A stretch of 64,000 nt of DNA. It comes from Lineus longissimus. Taxonomy: Eukaryota; Nemertea; Pilidiophora; Heteronemertea; Lineidae. Below, in pieces: positions 1 to 10,820 of this stretch. Both the position numbers and the translations under genes were made by a program. Under the pieces are notes generated by a model. It was not told the origin of the DNA and did not search any database. It worked only from the letters and a program-made list of their open reading frames with translations. The stretch is from assembly GCF_910592395.1 (NCBI RefSeq), contig NC_088324.1:14350953-14414952 (forward strand). Reading direction: 5' to 3'. Every line of letters begins with the position of its first letter. Within the stretch, counting starts at the first letter, position 1.

Positions 1-2130
1 CTAGCAAGAGATCTTAAATCTCACTGAAAAATCTCTTACCCTTAGCAAGTTATCTTAAAACTGGCTGAAAATTGCAGGGTCGAGACACCTACCTTGACCC
101 ACCTCAACTCCAATCATTCATAGTCATCCCCAAGTCCATGAAAATCCAAGATCCGCTGTCCTTGTGTTCCTGTAGAATGCTGGAACCTTAAAAATATGAG
201 AATCGGAAATGATGCATTTATAGTGACCACTAGCAAGACATCTTAAATCTTGCTGATAAATCTGATGCCGAGCTAGATGTCTTAAATCATGCCGAAAAAT
301 CTGTGATGCCTAGCAAGAGATCTTAAATCTCACTGAAAAATCTCTGACCCTAAGCAAGTTATCTTAAAACTGGCTGAAAATTGCAGGGTCGAGACATCTA
401 CCTTGACCCACCTCAACTCCAATTATTCATAGTCATCCCCAAGTCCATGAAAATCCAAGAACTGCTGTCCTTGTGTTCCTGTAGAATGCTTGAACCTTTA
501 AAATATGAGAATCGGAAATGATGCATTTATAGTGACCACTAGCAAGACATCTTAAATCTTGCTGATAAATCTGATGCCTGGCTAGATGTCTTAAATCATG
601 CCGAAAAAATCTCTGATGCCTAGCAAGAGATCTTAAATCTCACTGAAAAATCTCTGACCCTTAGCAAGTTATCTTAAAACTGGCTGAAAATTGCAGGGTC
701 GAGACACCTACCTTGACCCACCTCAACTCCAATCATTCATAGTCATCCCCAAGTCCATGAAAATCCAAGATCCGCTGTCCTTGTGTTCCTGTAGAATGCT
801 TGAACCTTAAAAATATGAGAATCGGAAATGATGCATTTATAGTGACCACTAGCAAGACATCTTAAATCTTGCTGATAAATCTGATGCCTAGCTGGATGTC
901 TTAAATCATGCCGAAAAAATCTCTGATGCCTAGCAAGAGATCTTAAATCTCACTGAAAAATCTCTGACCCTTAGCAAGTTATCTTATAACTGGCTGAAAA
1001 TTGCAGGGTCGAGACACCTACCTTGACCCACCTCAACTCCAATCATTCATAGTCATCCCCAAGTCCATGAAAATCCAAGATCCGCTGTCCTTGTGTTTCT
1101 GTAGAATGCTTGAACCTTAAAAATATGAGAATCGGAAATGATGCATTTATAGTGACCACTAGCAAGACATCTTAAATCTTGCTGATAAATCTGATGCCTA
1201 GCTAGATGTCTTAAATCATGCCGAAAAAATCTCTGATGCCTAGCAAGAGATCTTAAATCTCACTGAAAAATCTCTGACCCTTAGCAAGTTATCTTAAAAC
1301 TGGCTGAAAATTGCAGGGTCGAGACACCTACCTTGACCCACCTCAACTCCAATTATTCATAGTCATCCCCAAGTCCATGAAAATCCAAGAACTGCTGTCC
1401 TTGTGTTAATGTGGAATGCTTGAACCTTAAAAATATGAGAATCGGAAATGATGCATTTATAGTGACCACTAGCAAGACATCTTAAATCTTGCTGATAAAT
1501 CTGATGCCTAGCTAGATGTCTTAAATCATGCCGAAAAAATCTCTGATGCCTAGCAAGAGATCTTAAATCTCACTGAAAAATCTCTGACCCTTAGCAAGTT
1601 ATTTTAAAACTGGCTGAAAATTGCAGGGTCGAGACACCTACCTTGACCCATGCACCTCAACTCCAATCATTCATAGTCATCCCCAAGTCCATGAAAATCC
1701 AAGAACTGCTGTCCTTGTGTTCCTATAGAATGCTTGAACCTTAAAAATATGAGAATCGGAAATGATGCATTTATAGTGACCACTAGCAAGACATCTTAAA
1801 TCTTGCTGATAAATCCTATGCCTAGCTAGATGTCTTAAATCATGCCGAAAAAATCTCTGATGCCTAGCAAGAGATCTTAAATCTCACTGAAAAATCTCTG
1901 ACCCTTAGCAAGTTATCTTAAAACTGGCTGAAAATTGCAGGGTCGAGACACCTACCTTGACCCACCTCAACTCCAATCATTCATAGTCATCCCCAAGTCC
2001 ATGAAAATCCAAGAACTGCTGTCCTTGTGTTAATGTGGAATGCTTGAACCTTAAAAATATGAGAATCGGAAATGATGGATTTATAGCGACCACAAGCAAG
2101 ATCTTGCTGATAGATCTGATAAATCTGATT
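1..2130. repeat. 310-bp satellite array, about 6.8 units
   Basis: Near-identical units repeat head to tail. The landmark TAGCAAGAGATC recurs at 2, 311, 621, 931, 1241, 1551 and 1865, giving a period of 310 bp; the sixth unit is longer by a TGCA insertion near 1650. Each unit holds four diverged sub-repeats of about 40 bp (unit 1-2: at 231, 270, 311 and 352) followed by about 150 bp of non-repeated linker starting GGTCGAGACAC. Units differ at only a few positions. The array is open at the left window edge and decays between 2090 and 2130. No coding frame runs through it, so it is a local satellite block. Confidence 0.95.
2095..2108. repeat. Perfect 14-bp palindrome at the satellite boundary
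   Basis: AGCAAGATCTTGCT reads the same on both strands. It occupies the place of the third sub-repeat, which elsewhere in the array reads AGCAAGACATCTTAAATCTTGCT; the 9-nt loop is missing here. Confidence 0.8.
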
Positions 2131-2463
2131 TGTAGTAGCAAATATTTCATCATGTGATACAGTCGGGGTTACATCATAATGTTGCAATTGGATGCAGGTA
2201 GGAACTTCATGCAAGGTAAAGGCAATTATAGTGCTTGGCAGGTCAGGAGAGTTAAGTTGGGAAGAGGGGCAGTGCAGTCAGTGCGGGCAGTTATTGTGGT
2301 GAGTGAGAATGATATAACCCTGACAGTACCAAACATGAAACAGTTGCAAAGATAAGAGAACAAAAAATATCTCTTTAAAAAGTATCTTTTTTGATTTCAA
2401 AGAAAGCATTATGCATGGTCTGTGATGCGCAGTGGTTGACACTTTGTATTGTGTGAATCTGTC
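2131..2463. other. Unique sequence after the satellite, no gene seen
   Basis: No repeat, RNA gene or convincing coding frame. A minus-strand open frame at 1987-2214 runs across the end of the satellite and is not credible as a gene. Confidence 0.6.
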
Positions 2464-2910
2464 AGCACAAACCTGTGCTCTGGGTAAACTCCATGCTCAA
2501 AGATCTCATGTTGGGCTTGGCTGTCTTCCTTGAGTGTGCAAGTGGGGCCATCGGCATTCAACGATTCAATAGGCACTGAAAATATGCTGAAAGATGCAAC
2601 ATGATTACTTAAACAGGGCTGCAGAGCATAAACTGGTCTGATCAGAGAGATTGCAGCTTAGTATCAAGTGCCAGACGCTGGTACCACAGTCTGCTCTATA
2701 AGAGGACGATTAAAAGCTTACTTCTCACCTTCTCTTGAAACCAACACAATTCTGTGCTCATTAAGAAACTCAAGGCTCAGAGATCTTATCTCGGTTGTCT
2801 TGCCTTTGTGGACTAAGGTTGGCCATCGGCATTCAATGATCCATGGCAATCAAAATATCTGAAATAATGCTGAAAGCTGCAACATGATTAACTGAACCAG
2901 GACTGAAGCA
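2464..2910. repeat. Diverged two-copy tandem duplication, period about 280 bp
   Basis: The motif CA(G/A)CACAA..CTGTGCTC at 2464 recurs at 2742. GGCCATCGGCATTCAA and GCAACATGATTA (2596 and 2879) recur in the same order, so the two blocks are collinear but eroded by small indels. No coding potential is apparent. Confidence 0.75.
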
Positions 2911-3078
2911 TTTCTTTTCCTGAACAGAGAGACGGAGGAAACACAGTCGACTCACTATCTGCACTATTACTAGAGAACTACTCTGGACTCTTGGGTCTTT
3001 GCGAGATTAGTTTTCTCTGCAACCCGAGACGGAATGATGAGCATCTCATGTTCAACTTGCTTTCATTTCGCAGTCAGT

Positions 3079-3496
3079 TTATTAGTTACCACTGTATGCC
3101 TTAGAGGGGGCAGAATGGTACTGTTTAGACAAGAAGTCTCTCCAACAGCCACAAGTATCCCTTCAAAAACATCTCAGCAACAGGTTCGACCCAGTTAATC
3201 TGTCAGCGTGGCTGACGAGTAGGTTGGGAATTGTGTGTGATCAGTTCTCTCAAAGACGCCCGAGACAAGGATTAATATCTTGTGTTTATAAGTTACCATT
3301 GTTATGCCTTAGAGGGGGCAGAATGGTACTGCTTAGACAAGAAGTCACTCCAACAGCCACAAGTATCTCTTCAAAAACATCTCAGCAACAGGTTCGACCC
3401 AGTTAATCTGTCAGCGTGGCTGACGAGTAGGTTTGGAATTGTGTGTGATCAGTTCTCTCAAAGACACCCAAGACAAGGATCAAAATCTTGTGTTTA
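3079..3496. repeat. Two-copy tandem duplication, period 208 bp
   Basis: TTAGAGGGGGCAGAATGGTA at 3101 recurs at 3309, followed in both copies by the same AAGAAGTC..CTCCAACAGCC, GGTTCGACCCAGTTAATC and GTGTGATCAGTTCTC blocks. Identity is high, so this duplication is recent. The period is not a multiple of three and the short plus-strand frames across it are products of the duplication. Confidence 0.9.
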
Positions 3497-4520
3497 ATGG
3501 CGAACAAATGCTTGCCCTTTCCGAAGACACCCTTTCAGGATTCTTCCTCCCACGGGGGTGACTGGCTCTTCCACCCTTCCCCCGCTCTCCCCCTGCGAAC
3601 GTATCAATAGATAAAGCCAGGTCCTTGAGATCACGGTGGAGTGTCAACAAAAATTGCAAGTAGATGCCAGGGAGACCACTATCTGACATCCATAACAGCC
3701 TACTTCCCTCTTCAGCTAGTTACAGTCGGTGTGACACAACAGGCGGGATAGTGGTTGCCAAAAGTTTTTGATTGATTGATTTATAACATCATTTGAAAGT
3801 ATATTTTACGTGGTATCAAGAGAACACTTAAGAAGTCAACGTCAAGTTCTTAATCAAGTTCTTGATTTCAGTGTTACCTGACCACAAAAGCTTTACAGGG
3901 TCGTTCAAATAACTTGTTCAGACAAGAAGTCCGGTGACCAGATTTGGCTGGTTTCTTCAGTGTGATCACTGCCGGCCAAGGTGCGGTCAAAAGTGTTGCA
4001 CTAAACATAATGGATGAATCAGTACATCAAGTACCTGAACTGTTTGAAACTGAGAGTCAAAGAAAAAGATCGCCAAGAAACTACATCAACATTTCGGGCA
4101 TGCATCAGCAGAAGAGTTTAAGAAACTGATGTCTGATTCTTGGCTCAAAGATATACTGATGATGTGACATCACATCATGTGGGTCTTTGAAAGATTAGTT
4201 TTCTCTGCATCTGTTCTGATCATTTGGAAAGTGGAAAGAAGTTGTACTCGCCCAACTTAAAGTAGCTCACATCCAAGTTGACCTGCCTCGAGTCTTGGCC
4301 TGCGGAAAAATCCAGACGAAACTCATTCAAAGAGAAAAATGGGAACAGAAATATTCAACTGTTGAAAGGTTCAAGAATCTCCTGCTGAATAAGCTGAACA
4401 AGTCAACTTCAAATTTTGTTCTTCAAATTTCGATTCCTCAAATTTAGATAAATTTGATCAAGTTGTTCAGGAACATGAGACACAAATTTCCACACTTACT
4501 TCAGTCCAAAGACAAACCAA
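3497..4520. other. No gene seen; one dispersed repeat match
   Basis: A block at 4181-4212 (GGGTCTTTGAAAGATTAG then TTTTCTCTGCA) matches 2995-3025, linking this stretch to the duplicated region upstream. Nothing else is supportable. Confidence 0.5.
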
Positions 4521-4840
4521 CACTGATTCAAAATGCACAGGGCAGTTAGAACTGGTTCTGCTAATTAAGTCATGTGACCCAAACCTCCTTTTCATTAATC
4601 CAGTCTAACCTTGTCCATTGTCCCGGTGTCAAGCCTGTCATGCTACTGCTTCAATTCTGGTTCATAATGCACTGATTAAAAATGCACAGGGCAGTTAGAA
4701 CTGGTTCTGCTAATTAAGTCATGTGACCCCCCAACCCATTTGATTCAATAGTCTATGCCTGCATGTATTGTCTAGGCTGGCCTAATCCCTTGTCCATTTT
4801 CCTGGTGTCAGGCTGCCATGCCACTCCTTTAGTTATTGTC
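4521..4840. repeat. Two-copy tandem duplication, period 149 bp
   Basis: CACTGATTCAAAATGCACAG at 4521 recurs as CACTGATTAAAAATGCACAG at 4670. The following GGCAGTTAGAACTGGTTCTG and TAATTAAGTCATGTGACC are identical in both copies. The second halves are more diverged but keep CCTTGTCCATT and GGTGTCA in order. Confidence 0.9.
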
Positions 4841-6204
4841 CACACAATAATTTTGTGACATATTGGTCAGATTAGTTTTGCTTAATGGAAATTAGTGTCA
4901 CCAGATAATGTTTGGTTAACACAATTATTGAGGGTTCTGCTCTTTGAATTGAACTTCAATTCAGTTTCTTTATAGATTCTATACTATTTGGATCTGCCAA
5001 GAATCCAGTAACGGTTATTAAAAAGACATACTGTACATGTACACAAATGTGATATCATTTTATTACTATAGATAAGAACTGTGGACCAAAGAGTAGAGAG
5101 GCACACCTCGCCAGTGAATCTCTCTTGGCCTGATCATCGTTGGGGGTCATCCATGATTATCAACAAGCACTTGTGATTTGTGAGAATATTGATCAACATT
5201 TTTAAGGAGAAGTTTAAAGACATACATTTGTCACTTGGACTCCCTAGCCACAGGCACCTGAAAGATCTAGAATACAACACCAGCCCAGCTGATTAACACT
5301 CATCAAAGCATGAGTGGTGTCACCTACTGCAGGCACATGATTTAGAAATAAAACTTCCAACAAGTTTCCCATTAGATATCAGTTGATCAAAGACATTCTT
5401 TTCTTCCTTGACATTTAACATTGGCTTTAACAGGGATATATTAATTATATAAGGTGTATTCAGAGCTGGCTGAAATCACTCTCATCTTGAACTTCAACAA
5501 TGATGATCTGTCAACGCTGTTGATGAGACACTTTTGTCATGTTGACGAAGGAATACACCCAGGGTGCTACAGGTCTCACGCTGATCTCACCAAGACAGCT
5601 GAATCCAGCTTCCAATAGCATCTTCCTCTATGGTCATTAAGAACTTGATCCCTTATCGAATTAGTTATCAAGTAATTGGGTGATGGCCAGGTTCAGCAGG
5701 TATAAAAATGACTGTTCACAGGCAGTGCCGAGATTGGCTGTTTCCCAGCAGCATAAAGGCTTACTCTTCCACGTGATTTGAACTGGGTATGTCTAAGCCA
5801 GCTCACCAAGGAAGTAAAGTACAAAGTTAGAAATCTCACCCAGTTGTGATATTTCAAACGTTGCGACACAAGCTTACATAATATAGAATTATTTTGACTG
5901 TTATGCAAACATGTCTGTCAAAGTGCTGAATTGTCAGGATAATCTTCAAAACAGTTTGCTACTTCGGCAAAACATGGATGAATTATGTGTCACTTTAATT
6001 TGCTGCACAAGTCAAATGACAACGGTTGGGATGTTGGCTCAGACAAGCCATGTAAACAAAACTTTAAGATCTTCCTTTCAGCCATCATGTTTTTCCCCGA
6101 CTTCATCAATAATCTCTGCTCTTGCCTGTAATCTGCAACCTTCATGACTCAGATATGGGCAGGACAGTTTTGCTGCTAACAACCACTTAGTGTGCCTGAT
6201 GTTG
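4841..6204. other. No gene seen
   Basis: AT-rich sequence with overlapping short open frames on both strands near 5693-6147 and no splice-bounded or conserved-looking coding segment. Confidence 0.5.
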
Positions 6205-6646
6205 ATTTTTAGCTCACCTCTCCGAGAGGTGAGCTTTTGCTTTGGCGTGGCATCTGTCGTCCGTCGTCGTCCGTTAGCAGGGCACGTTTCGTAACTAGTC
6301 TGAAGCTATTGACTTGAAACTTGGTACACATGTTTCCCCATGTAATGAGACCTGGGTGACCAAATTTCAGTCCGGTCTGATTCCTGATTTGGCCACCCCG
6401 ATTGGCACCAATTTTATATCATAGGTACATCTAATTGTAACAACCATTCAATGTGTCACCCGGGTCTTTTTTGATTTTACCTACTTTTCAAGGTCACAGA
6501 GGTCAAATGTACTGTAAATTGGCCATTTTGGGGAAATTGTAACTGCTTGGACCTACATCGAACCTAACACTACATGACACAATACCATGCTCTTCATCCA
6601 TCTTTCCTCCACATGAGGTGAGCACAATGGCCCTGGCCATTTCATG
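6205..6646 (+). mobile_element. Hairpin-led short interspersed element (AGCTCACCT family)
   Basis: The element opens with a T-run and a perfect hairpin: AGCTCACCTCTC, a 1-nt loop, then GAGAGGTGAGCT (6211-6235). GGCGTGG and GTCGTCCGTCGTCGTCCG follow. It ends with GAGGTGAGC (6615-6623), which repeats the 3' arm of the opening hairpin, and a second hairpin, AATGGCC-CT-GGCCATT (6626-6641). A related copy starts at 63886. Elements with this beginning are familiar from mollusc and other marine invertebrate genomes; their class is not established here. There is no coding frame, so the element is non-autonomous. The exact ends and target duplication are not clear. Confidence 0.75.
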
Positions 6647-6703
6647 TTCCTTTGAATTGGAAGTTGTCGGCACAAATGCTGCTCTGGCCTACTGAATCCA
6701 GGC

Positions 6704-6900
6704 ACCATTTGTCAACCCATTGACATGACCATTCATTGGAAAGCTCTCAATGAACACTTACTGATGGTTCCATTTGTAATCTTATCAACGTGACCATTCA
6801 TTTGAAACCTCTAAATAAGCTCTTACTGATGGTACCATTGGTAAACCCATTTACATGACCATTGATTGGAATGGAGGACACTGAACATTTTCTGACATTT
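6704..6900. repeat. Minisatellite, three diverged copies of 65-66 bp
   Basis: CCATTTGT..AAC..T..CATGACCATTCATT begins at 6704, 6770 and 6835, with CTTACTGATGGT closing the first two copies. The array lies about 60 bp after the end of the hairpin-led element. Confidence 0.85.
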
Positions 6901-8361
6901 CTCATAGTGGCTGTTGATTACCATTCATCTCCTCAAACCACAGTGGCTTTGAGACACTAATAAATCATGCAACAAGTTTGTTAGGAAAGGAGATGTAACA
7001 CTACCACATATATCTGTGCATTCCGTGTTCAAAACACACATCCATTTCAGACCGAGTTACATTGGAATGGACTCTATTTGTCACATGCATTGACTATCAT
7101 TTGTGTACATCATTGTACACTGAGCGACAGCTTCATTTGACCATCTAAGCTTTAGACAGAAGCCACTGCTAATGCATGATATGGTGAAAGGAATATACAG
7201 TCGAGCCTTGGGCTCATTGTGTCCTTGGCTGTGATACATTGTGCGATCATGTTTGGCTTTTAGAAGGTAGAGGATGTGATACAATGGAGAAATCTCCTCG
7301 ATACAATAATATTCTCATTGCGGTGGGAGACGTGGTGATTTCAATGGCTTCTTTCTTTTGAGGTGGATGGAAGTTGCCGGTGGTAGTTAATAAAGAAATA
7401 GATGCTCTGTTCGGAGATCTTTAAAACATTTTTCTCGAATAGGAAGATGTCTCACACTGTCTTGAATGACATAATTGAATGTTTTCACAAAATGGGCATG
7501 AAAATTTAATGGTTTACAGTATTGTGTGCCAGGCGACCTAACCAACTGTTGCAGAAATGAAAATTTATGGCACTCCACTATTTCTCCAGTGAGGTGTCCA
7601 CACAGCACAACAAGTGGCTAATGCATCACTAGCTTAACAAAGTCATCTTGACAATGCTCCATAGATCAGGCTTAATCTACTCCGGATTTCATAACAACCA
7701 TTAAAATGAGTAACAGGCGTCACCTAGGATACAAAGCTACTCCGGGAAGAGTGATGACCGATGCTGATCGCTTCACTCGCAGCTGGTGATCCGCGATAGA
7801 AAAATTACTTAATTCTTGCATGGCGTGTTTATGCTTGCAGAGATTTTTATGTATTTTACAGGGAGACGATCAAAGGCCTGCGCCTATGTTCGCTGGATCG
7901 CTTTTCAAATCAAGCAGGTTACTGATAATTGGTTTGATATTAATTTTATTGCATGTTCAATTCTTTTTACCGGCACCTGCTATAGTCTCTGCTAATGTGA
8001 GATTGTTGTCGGACTCAACAATTATTGCACGTCACTGCGACAAAAATCCTGTACATATGAAGACTCCACTCTCTAACAAATAGTGAAATGACTGCCTTGC
8101 GCTTATGATCAGTATTCTCTTACTAGAGGCGTCGACAGTAAACAATGTTAAGGCAGTGAAATGGATTATGTCACTACAGCCAGCCTTATTAGGTCTGCTA
8201 TCAATCCTTCCATCAGTCTGAGCCTAATTGGTTTTACTCTGTGCCAGTCTCGTGTCCACAATACCAATGAGCCAGTCATGTGGGATGAAAGAGTGTAATG
8301 GTGAAGTTGATTCAGTGCGTGAAGAGGTTAGAAACCACAGAATTCATTGTAACTTTAAGGA
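6901..8361. other. No gene seen
   Basis: Only short open frames (7081-7284 and 7387-7608 minus; 7820-8083 plus), none recognisable and none with paired splice sites. Confidence 0.5.
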
Positions 8362-8774
8362 ACCTCATGGCCTAGTGGCTCACACTGCTGGCCACCACGC
8401 AATAGGGCCCGGGTTCGATCCCAGGGAGAACCCATGATCGTATGTCTGGATGAACCGGCGTGGCTTTCAAGGAACTACGGTATTTAAAAGTTCCTGGCTC
8501 TTCACAGTCCTTCGAATGAGACTCAAAACCGAGGTTCCTTGTACCTGGTGTCTATGCCAGGGCAAGCTAAGACCCCACCAAGTGAGAAACATGAGTAGCT
8601 TGCGTGGACTCTATCTCTCTCGCCAAAGTCGGACCACTAGGCCAATAAACCACATTGGCACCTAACCGTAGTGGCACGCAGGTCACGCTCATCCTGCCTT
8701 GGATGAGGATTACTCCTAGGAGAATGACCCCTCCAAGTGCAGAGTGAACGCTGAAGAAGAAGAAGAAGAAGAAT
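8362..8774 (+). mobile_element. tRNA-derived SINE with GAA tail
   Basis: The head is tRNA-like. An A box TGGCCTAGTGG lies at 8368-8378 and a B box GGTTCGATCCC at 8412-8422, the 34-nt spacing expected of an internal RNA polymerase III promoter. About 330 bp of unrelated body follows, and the element ends in a (GAA)n tail at 8753-8774. The head, body and short-repeat tail are the standard SINE layout. The family was not identified. The parental tRNA is uncertain because the anticodon arm is degraded. Confidence 0.8.
8753..8774 (+). repeat. (GAA)n microsatellite, SINE tail
   Basis: Six to seven GAA triplets terminate the SINE body. Confidence 0.85.
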
Positions 8775-9345
8775 TTTAACCTCTTTATTCAAGCAGTCTG
8801 TTTTGGCCTTCGTTTTATAGGCTGACTTCTACTGGAGGTGTATTCTTCAATAAGCCTCTCAAATGGATCGGTCTGAAAACTTCTTGGAAAGTCAAATTCC
8901 AACGACTTGTTCAAATTTCAGGTGTTCGACTTCGATAAAGTTGACATCATTCAGTTGATATTTTCACATAACAGTCCTAATAAAACATTTAATTGGCAAT
9001 TTTGGTGATTGACATTCAATTAGTATAGAGCTGATTTGGTTCAGTAGGTTTGATAATTGTATTTGATAGCAGGTGAAATTGAGAGGTGCCATGTTCATCG
9101 GTGACTCTTGAATGTATTGCCGATAATATTGATTGCTGTCCAGGTATAGAATTCTATTGAACAAACAGCCTCCAATGCCCTTGATAATCACCATTTGATC
9201 CTTCAGATTTTCCAGGCAGATTCAGTGTGAAAAAGCCAGTCATTGGCTTCAACTTTCAATAAGTGAATGCCCCTTTTCAGGATTTGATACCTGTCTTAAG
9301 TAACTTATATTTCAGACCAATTTGACCACAACTGTTTTTTACGTG
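8775..9345. other. No gene seen
   Basis: AT-rich; the minus-strand frame at 8964-9194 is unrecognised. Confidence 0.5.
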
Positions 9346-9369
9346 CCTATCAGAATGCACTCTGATAGG
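9346..9369. repeat. Short perfect inverted repeat
   Basis: CCTATCAGA, a 6-nt loop and TCTGATAGG form a 9-bp stem. An outer pair TTGACC (9322-9327) and GGTCAA (9368-9373) overlaps its right side. It may be a transposon footprint or chance. Confidence 0.6.
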
Positions 9370-10044
9370 TCAACCAGACTCCACAGTCGAGTGGGGAAAA
9401 AAACTCCATCTTCAAACAGGTATTTTCTCGATAGCTGGCTGATGACGGCACTTACCACAACCATCTAATACCCTTTACAATATAAAGCCACTCTACACAT
9501 ATTGATCGAAAAGCCCTTGATAAAAACCGTTGGCTCCTTCAGATCGATGAAGGCAAGTATGAAAAAAACTTCCTGATTGTGGAACACCTGATCCAGAGCC
9601 GCTAAGGGACCATCGTGGGTAGTTGGACATTGCTAGACAGCCCTGGAGGCTGTGAAAAACATGTTCTGCGCTAAAACGTGTCAGGTTGTTTAGGCTTGCT
9701 TGGACACCTTATCTAAAGGATGGCTTTTCAAAGCTGTGGTAACGTCCTCTTCTATATTCAAGATTCTGTTAGTGGTTGTTTGGTTTGTCTTGAAAGATCG
9801 GCGTTGGTTGTTTTTTTTATGGTAAGAGAGTTAGGAAAGTTAGCCATTGCTATAAGTCTGGCGTGGAGGATCTGAGAAACAACTTCTTCTTTAACCATTC
9901 AAAGCAAAAACTGTGGATGCAACTACTGCTCAAATTTACTTTAACTAATGAGGGGAAAATAACACCAAAGGGGAGGCTCTCCTTTGGTCAGCAAGGGGAG
10001 CAACCGTTTTATTTGGTGGATTTTTCTCCCTTTCTCCTTTGTAG
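9370..10044. other. No gene seen
   Basis: No repeat or coding segment is evident apart from the pyrimidine tract that ends the candidate intron at 10044. Confidence 0.4.
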
Positions 10045-10171
10045 CTGATGGCGCTCTTTCAGACTTGTAATCCTTTCATTGGCGATAGTGGGCCATGCCA
10101 ATTTATCGGCATTACACATATTATCCATCCTTCAAGAAAGGAGGAGACTTTAGGATTGGCATTCACTTTCG
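10045..10171 (+). CDS. Candidate internal exon, unknown protein
   Basis: A strong acceptor, TTTCTCCTTTGTAG, ends at 10044 and a strong donor, GTAAGT, begins at 10172. Only one of the three frames is open between them, giving 42 codons beginning LMALFQTCNPFIGDSG and ending ETLGLAFTF. It would start at codon phase 0 and leave one base over. No domain is recognised and the peptide matches no family that I know. Random intronic sequence can give such a combination, so this is a candidate only. Confidence 0.25.
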
Positions 10172-10573
10172 GTAAGTTGGCGTGGTCTGGACAGGCATCT
10201 GCTTCTGTTAATAGGCCCAGAACATTCCACTTTTGACTAAGATTAAGATAAGTCGGTTTTAAGGCCTAAGTGGGTGTGCTATCTCAACAGAATAGAGTGC
10301 TTTTACCCTGGGTTTTCAATTGCTTTTGTGACATTTCAGGTCTTTTGGAAGAACTGGGTATGCTATCTGAACAAGATAGAAAATAAGTCATGAGTGCTTG
10401 GGCTATTGTAGCATCAAAAAGTTTTGTTTATTCTTGGGATTATCCATAGCATCAAAGGAATTTTTTTATTTGGCTTCCTAAAGTGGACAATGAATGATGT
10501 TGCAATTTTTTTTGCACTGATGACATTACATACATTTTCCCTAATCGAAAAGGGGTACGATACTCCATTTACA

Positions 10574-10587
10574 TTTTTAGCTCATCT
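10574..10587 (+). repeat. Possible relic of the AGCTCACCT element start
   Basis: TTTTTAGCTCATCT resembles the TTTTTAGCTCACCT start at 6206 and 63887 with one change, but no hairpin arm or CGT tract follows. Confidence 0.25.
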
Positions 10588-10736
10588 GGAATAATATGTT
10601 TCCTCAATGTGGGTGGATATACCTTGGGTTATCAAAAACTTCAAAAGACTTTCTTGTTTTCTGTCATATAATATAGGCAATGTTTCGAAGAAGAACTAGC
10701 TAAATTTGTTACTCTATTGGAAGAAGAAATCTTGAG

Positions 10737-10820
10737 CATTATCAGAAATAACTCGGAGGATGGTGTTGGAGGGTTTCTCAAGTACAACACCATCCTCCCG
10801 AGTTGTGTCAATAGATAATG
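10737..10820. ncRNA. microRNA-precursor-like hairpin
   Basis: The arms AACTCGGAGGATGGTGTTG (10750-10768) and CAACACCATCCTCCCGAGTT (10785-10804) pair completely except for one bulged C, around a 16-nt loop. One or two more pairs extend the base of the stem. Beyond a small internal loop, CATTATC (10737-10743) pairs with GATAATG (10814-10820). The total length of 84 nt, with a stem of about 21 bp plus 7 bp, suits an animal pre-miRNA. Neither arm matches a conserved miRNA that I recall. Both strands can fold, so the strand is undetermined. A small inverted-repeat transposon remnant is the alternative. Confidence 0.45.

Noticed and set aside
1-2130. CRISPR array
   Set aside because: The regular repeats have no unique spacers; the whole 310-bp unit repeats, and the rest of the window is eukaryotic in character.
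3180-3400. GGTTCGACCC, a B-box-like word present in both 208-bp copies
   Set aside because: No A box at a suitable distance; the word is simply duplicated with its unit.
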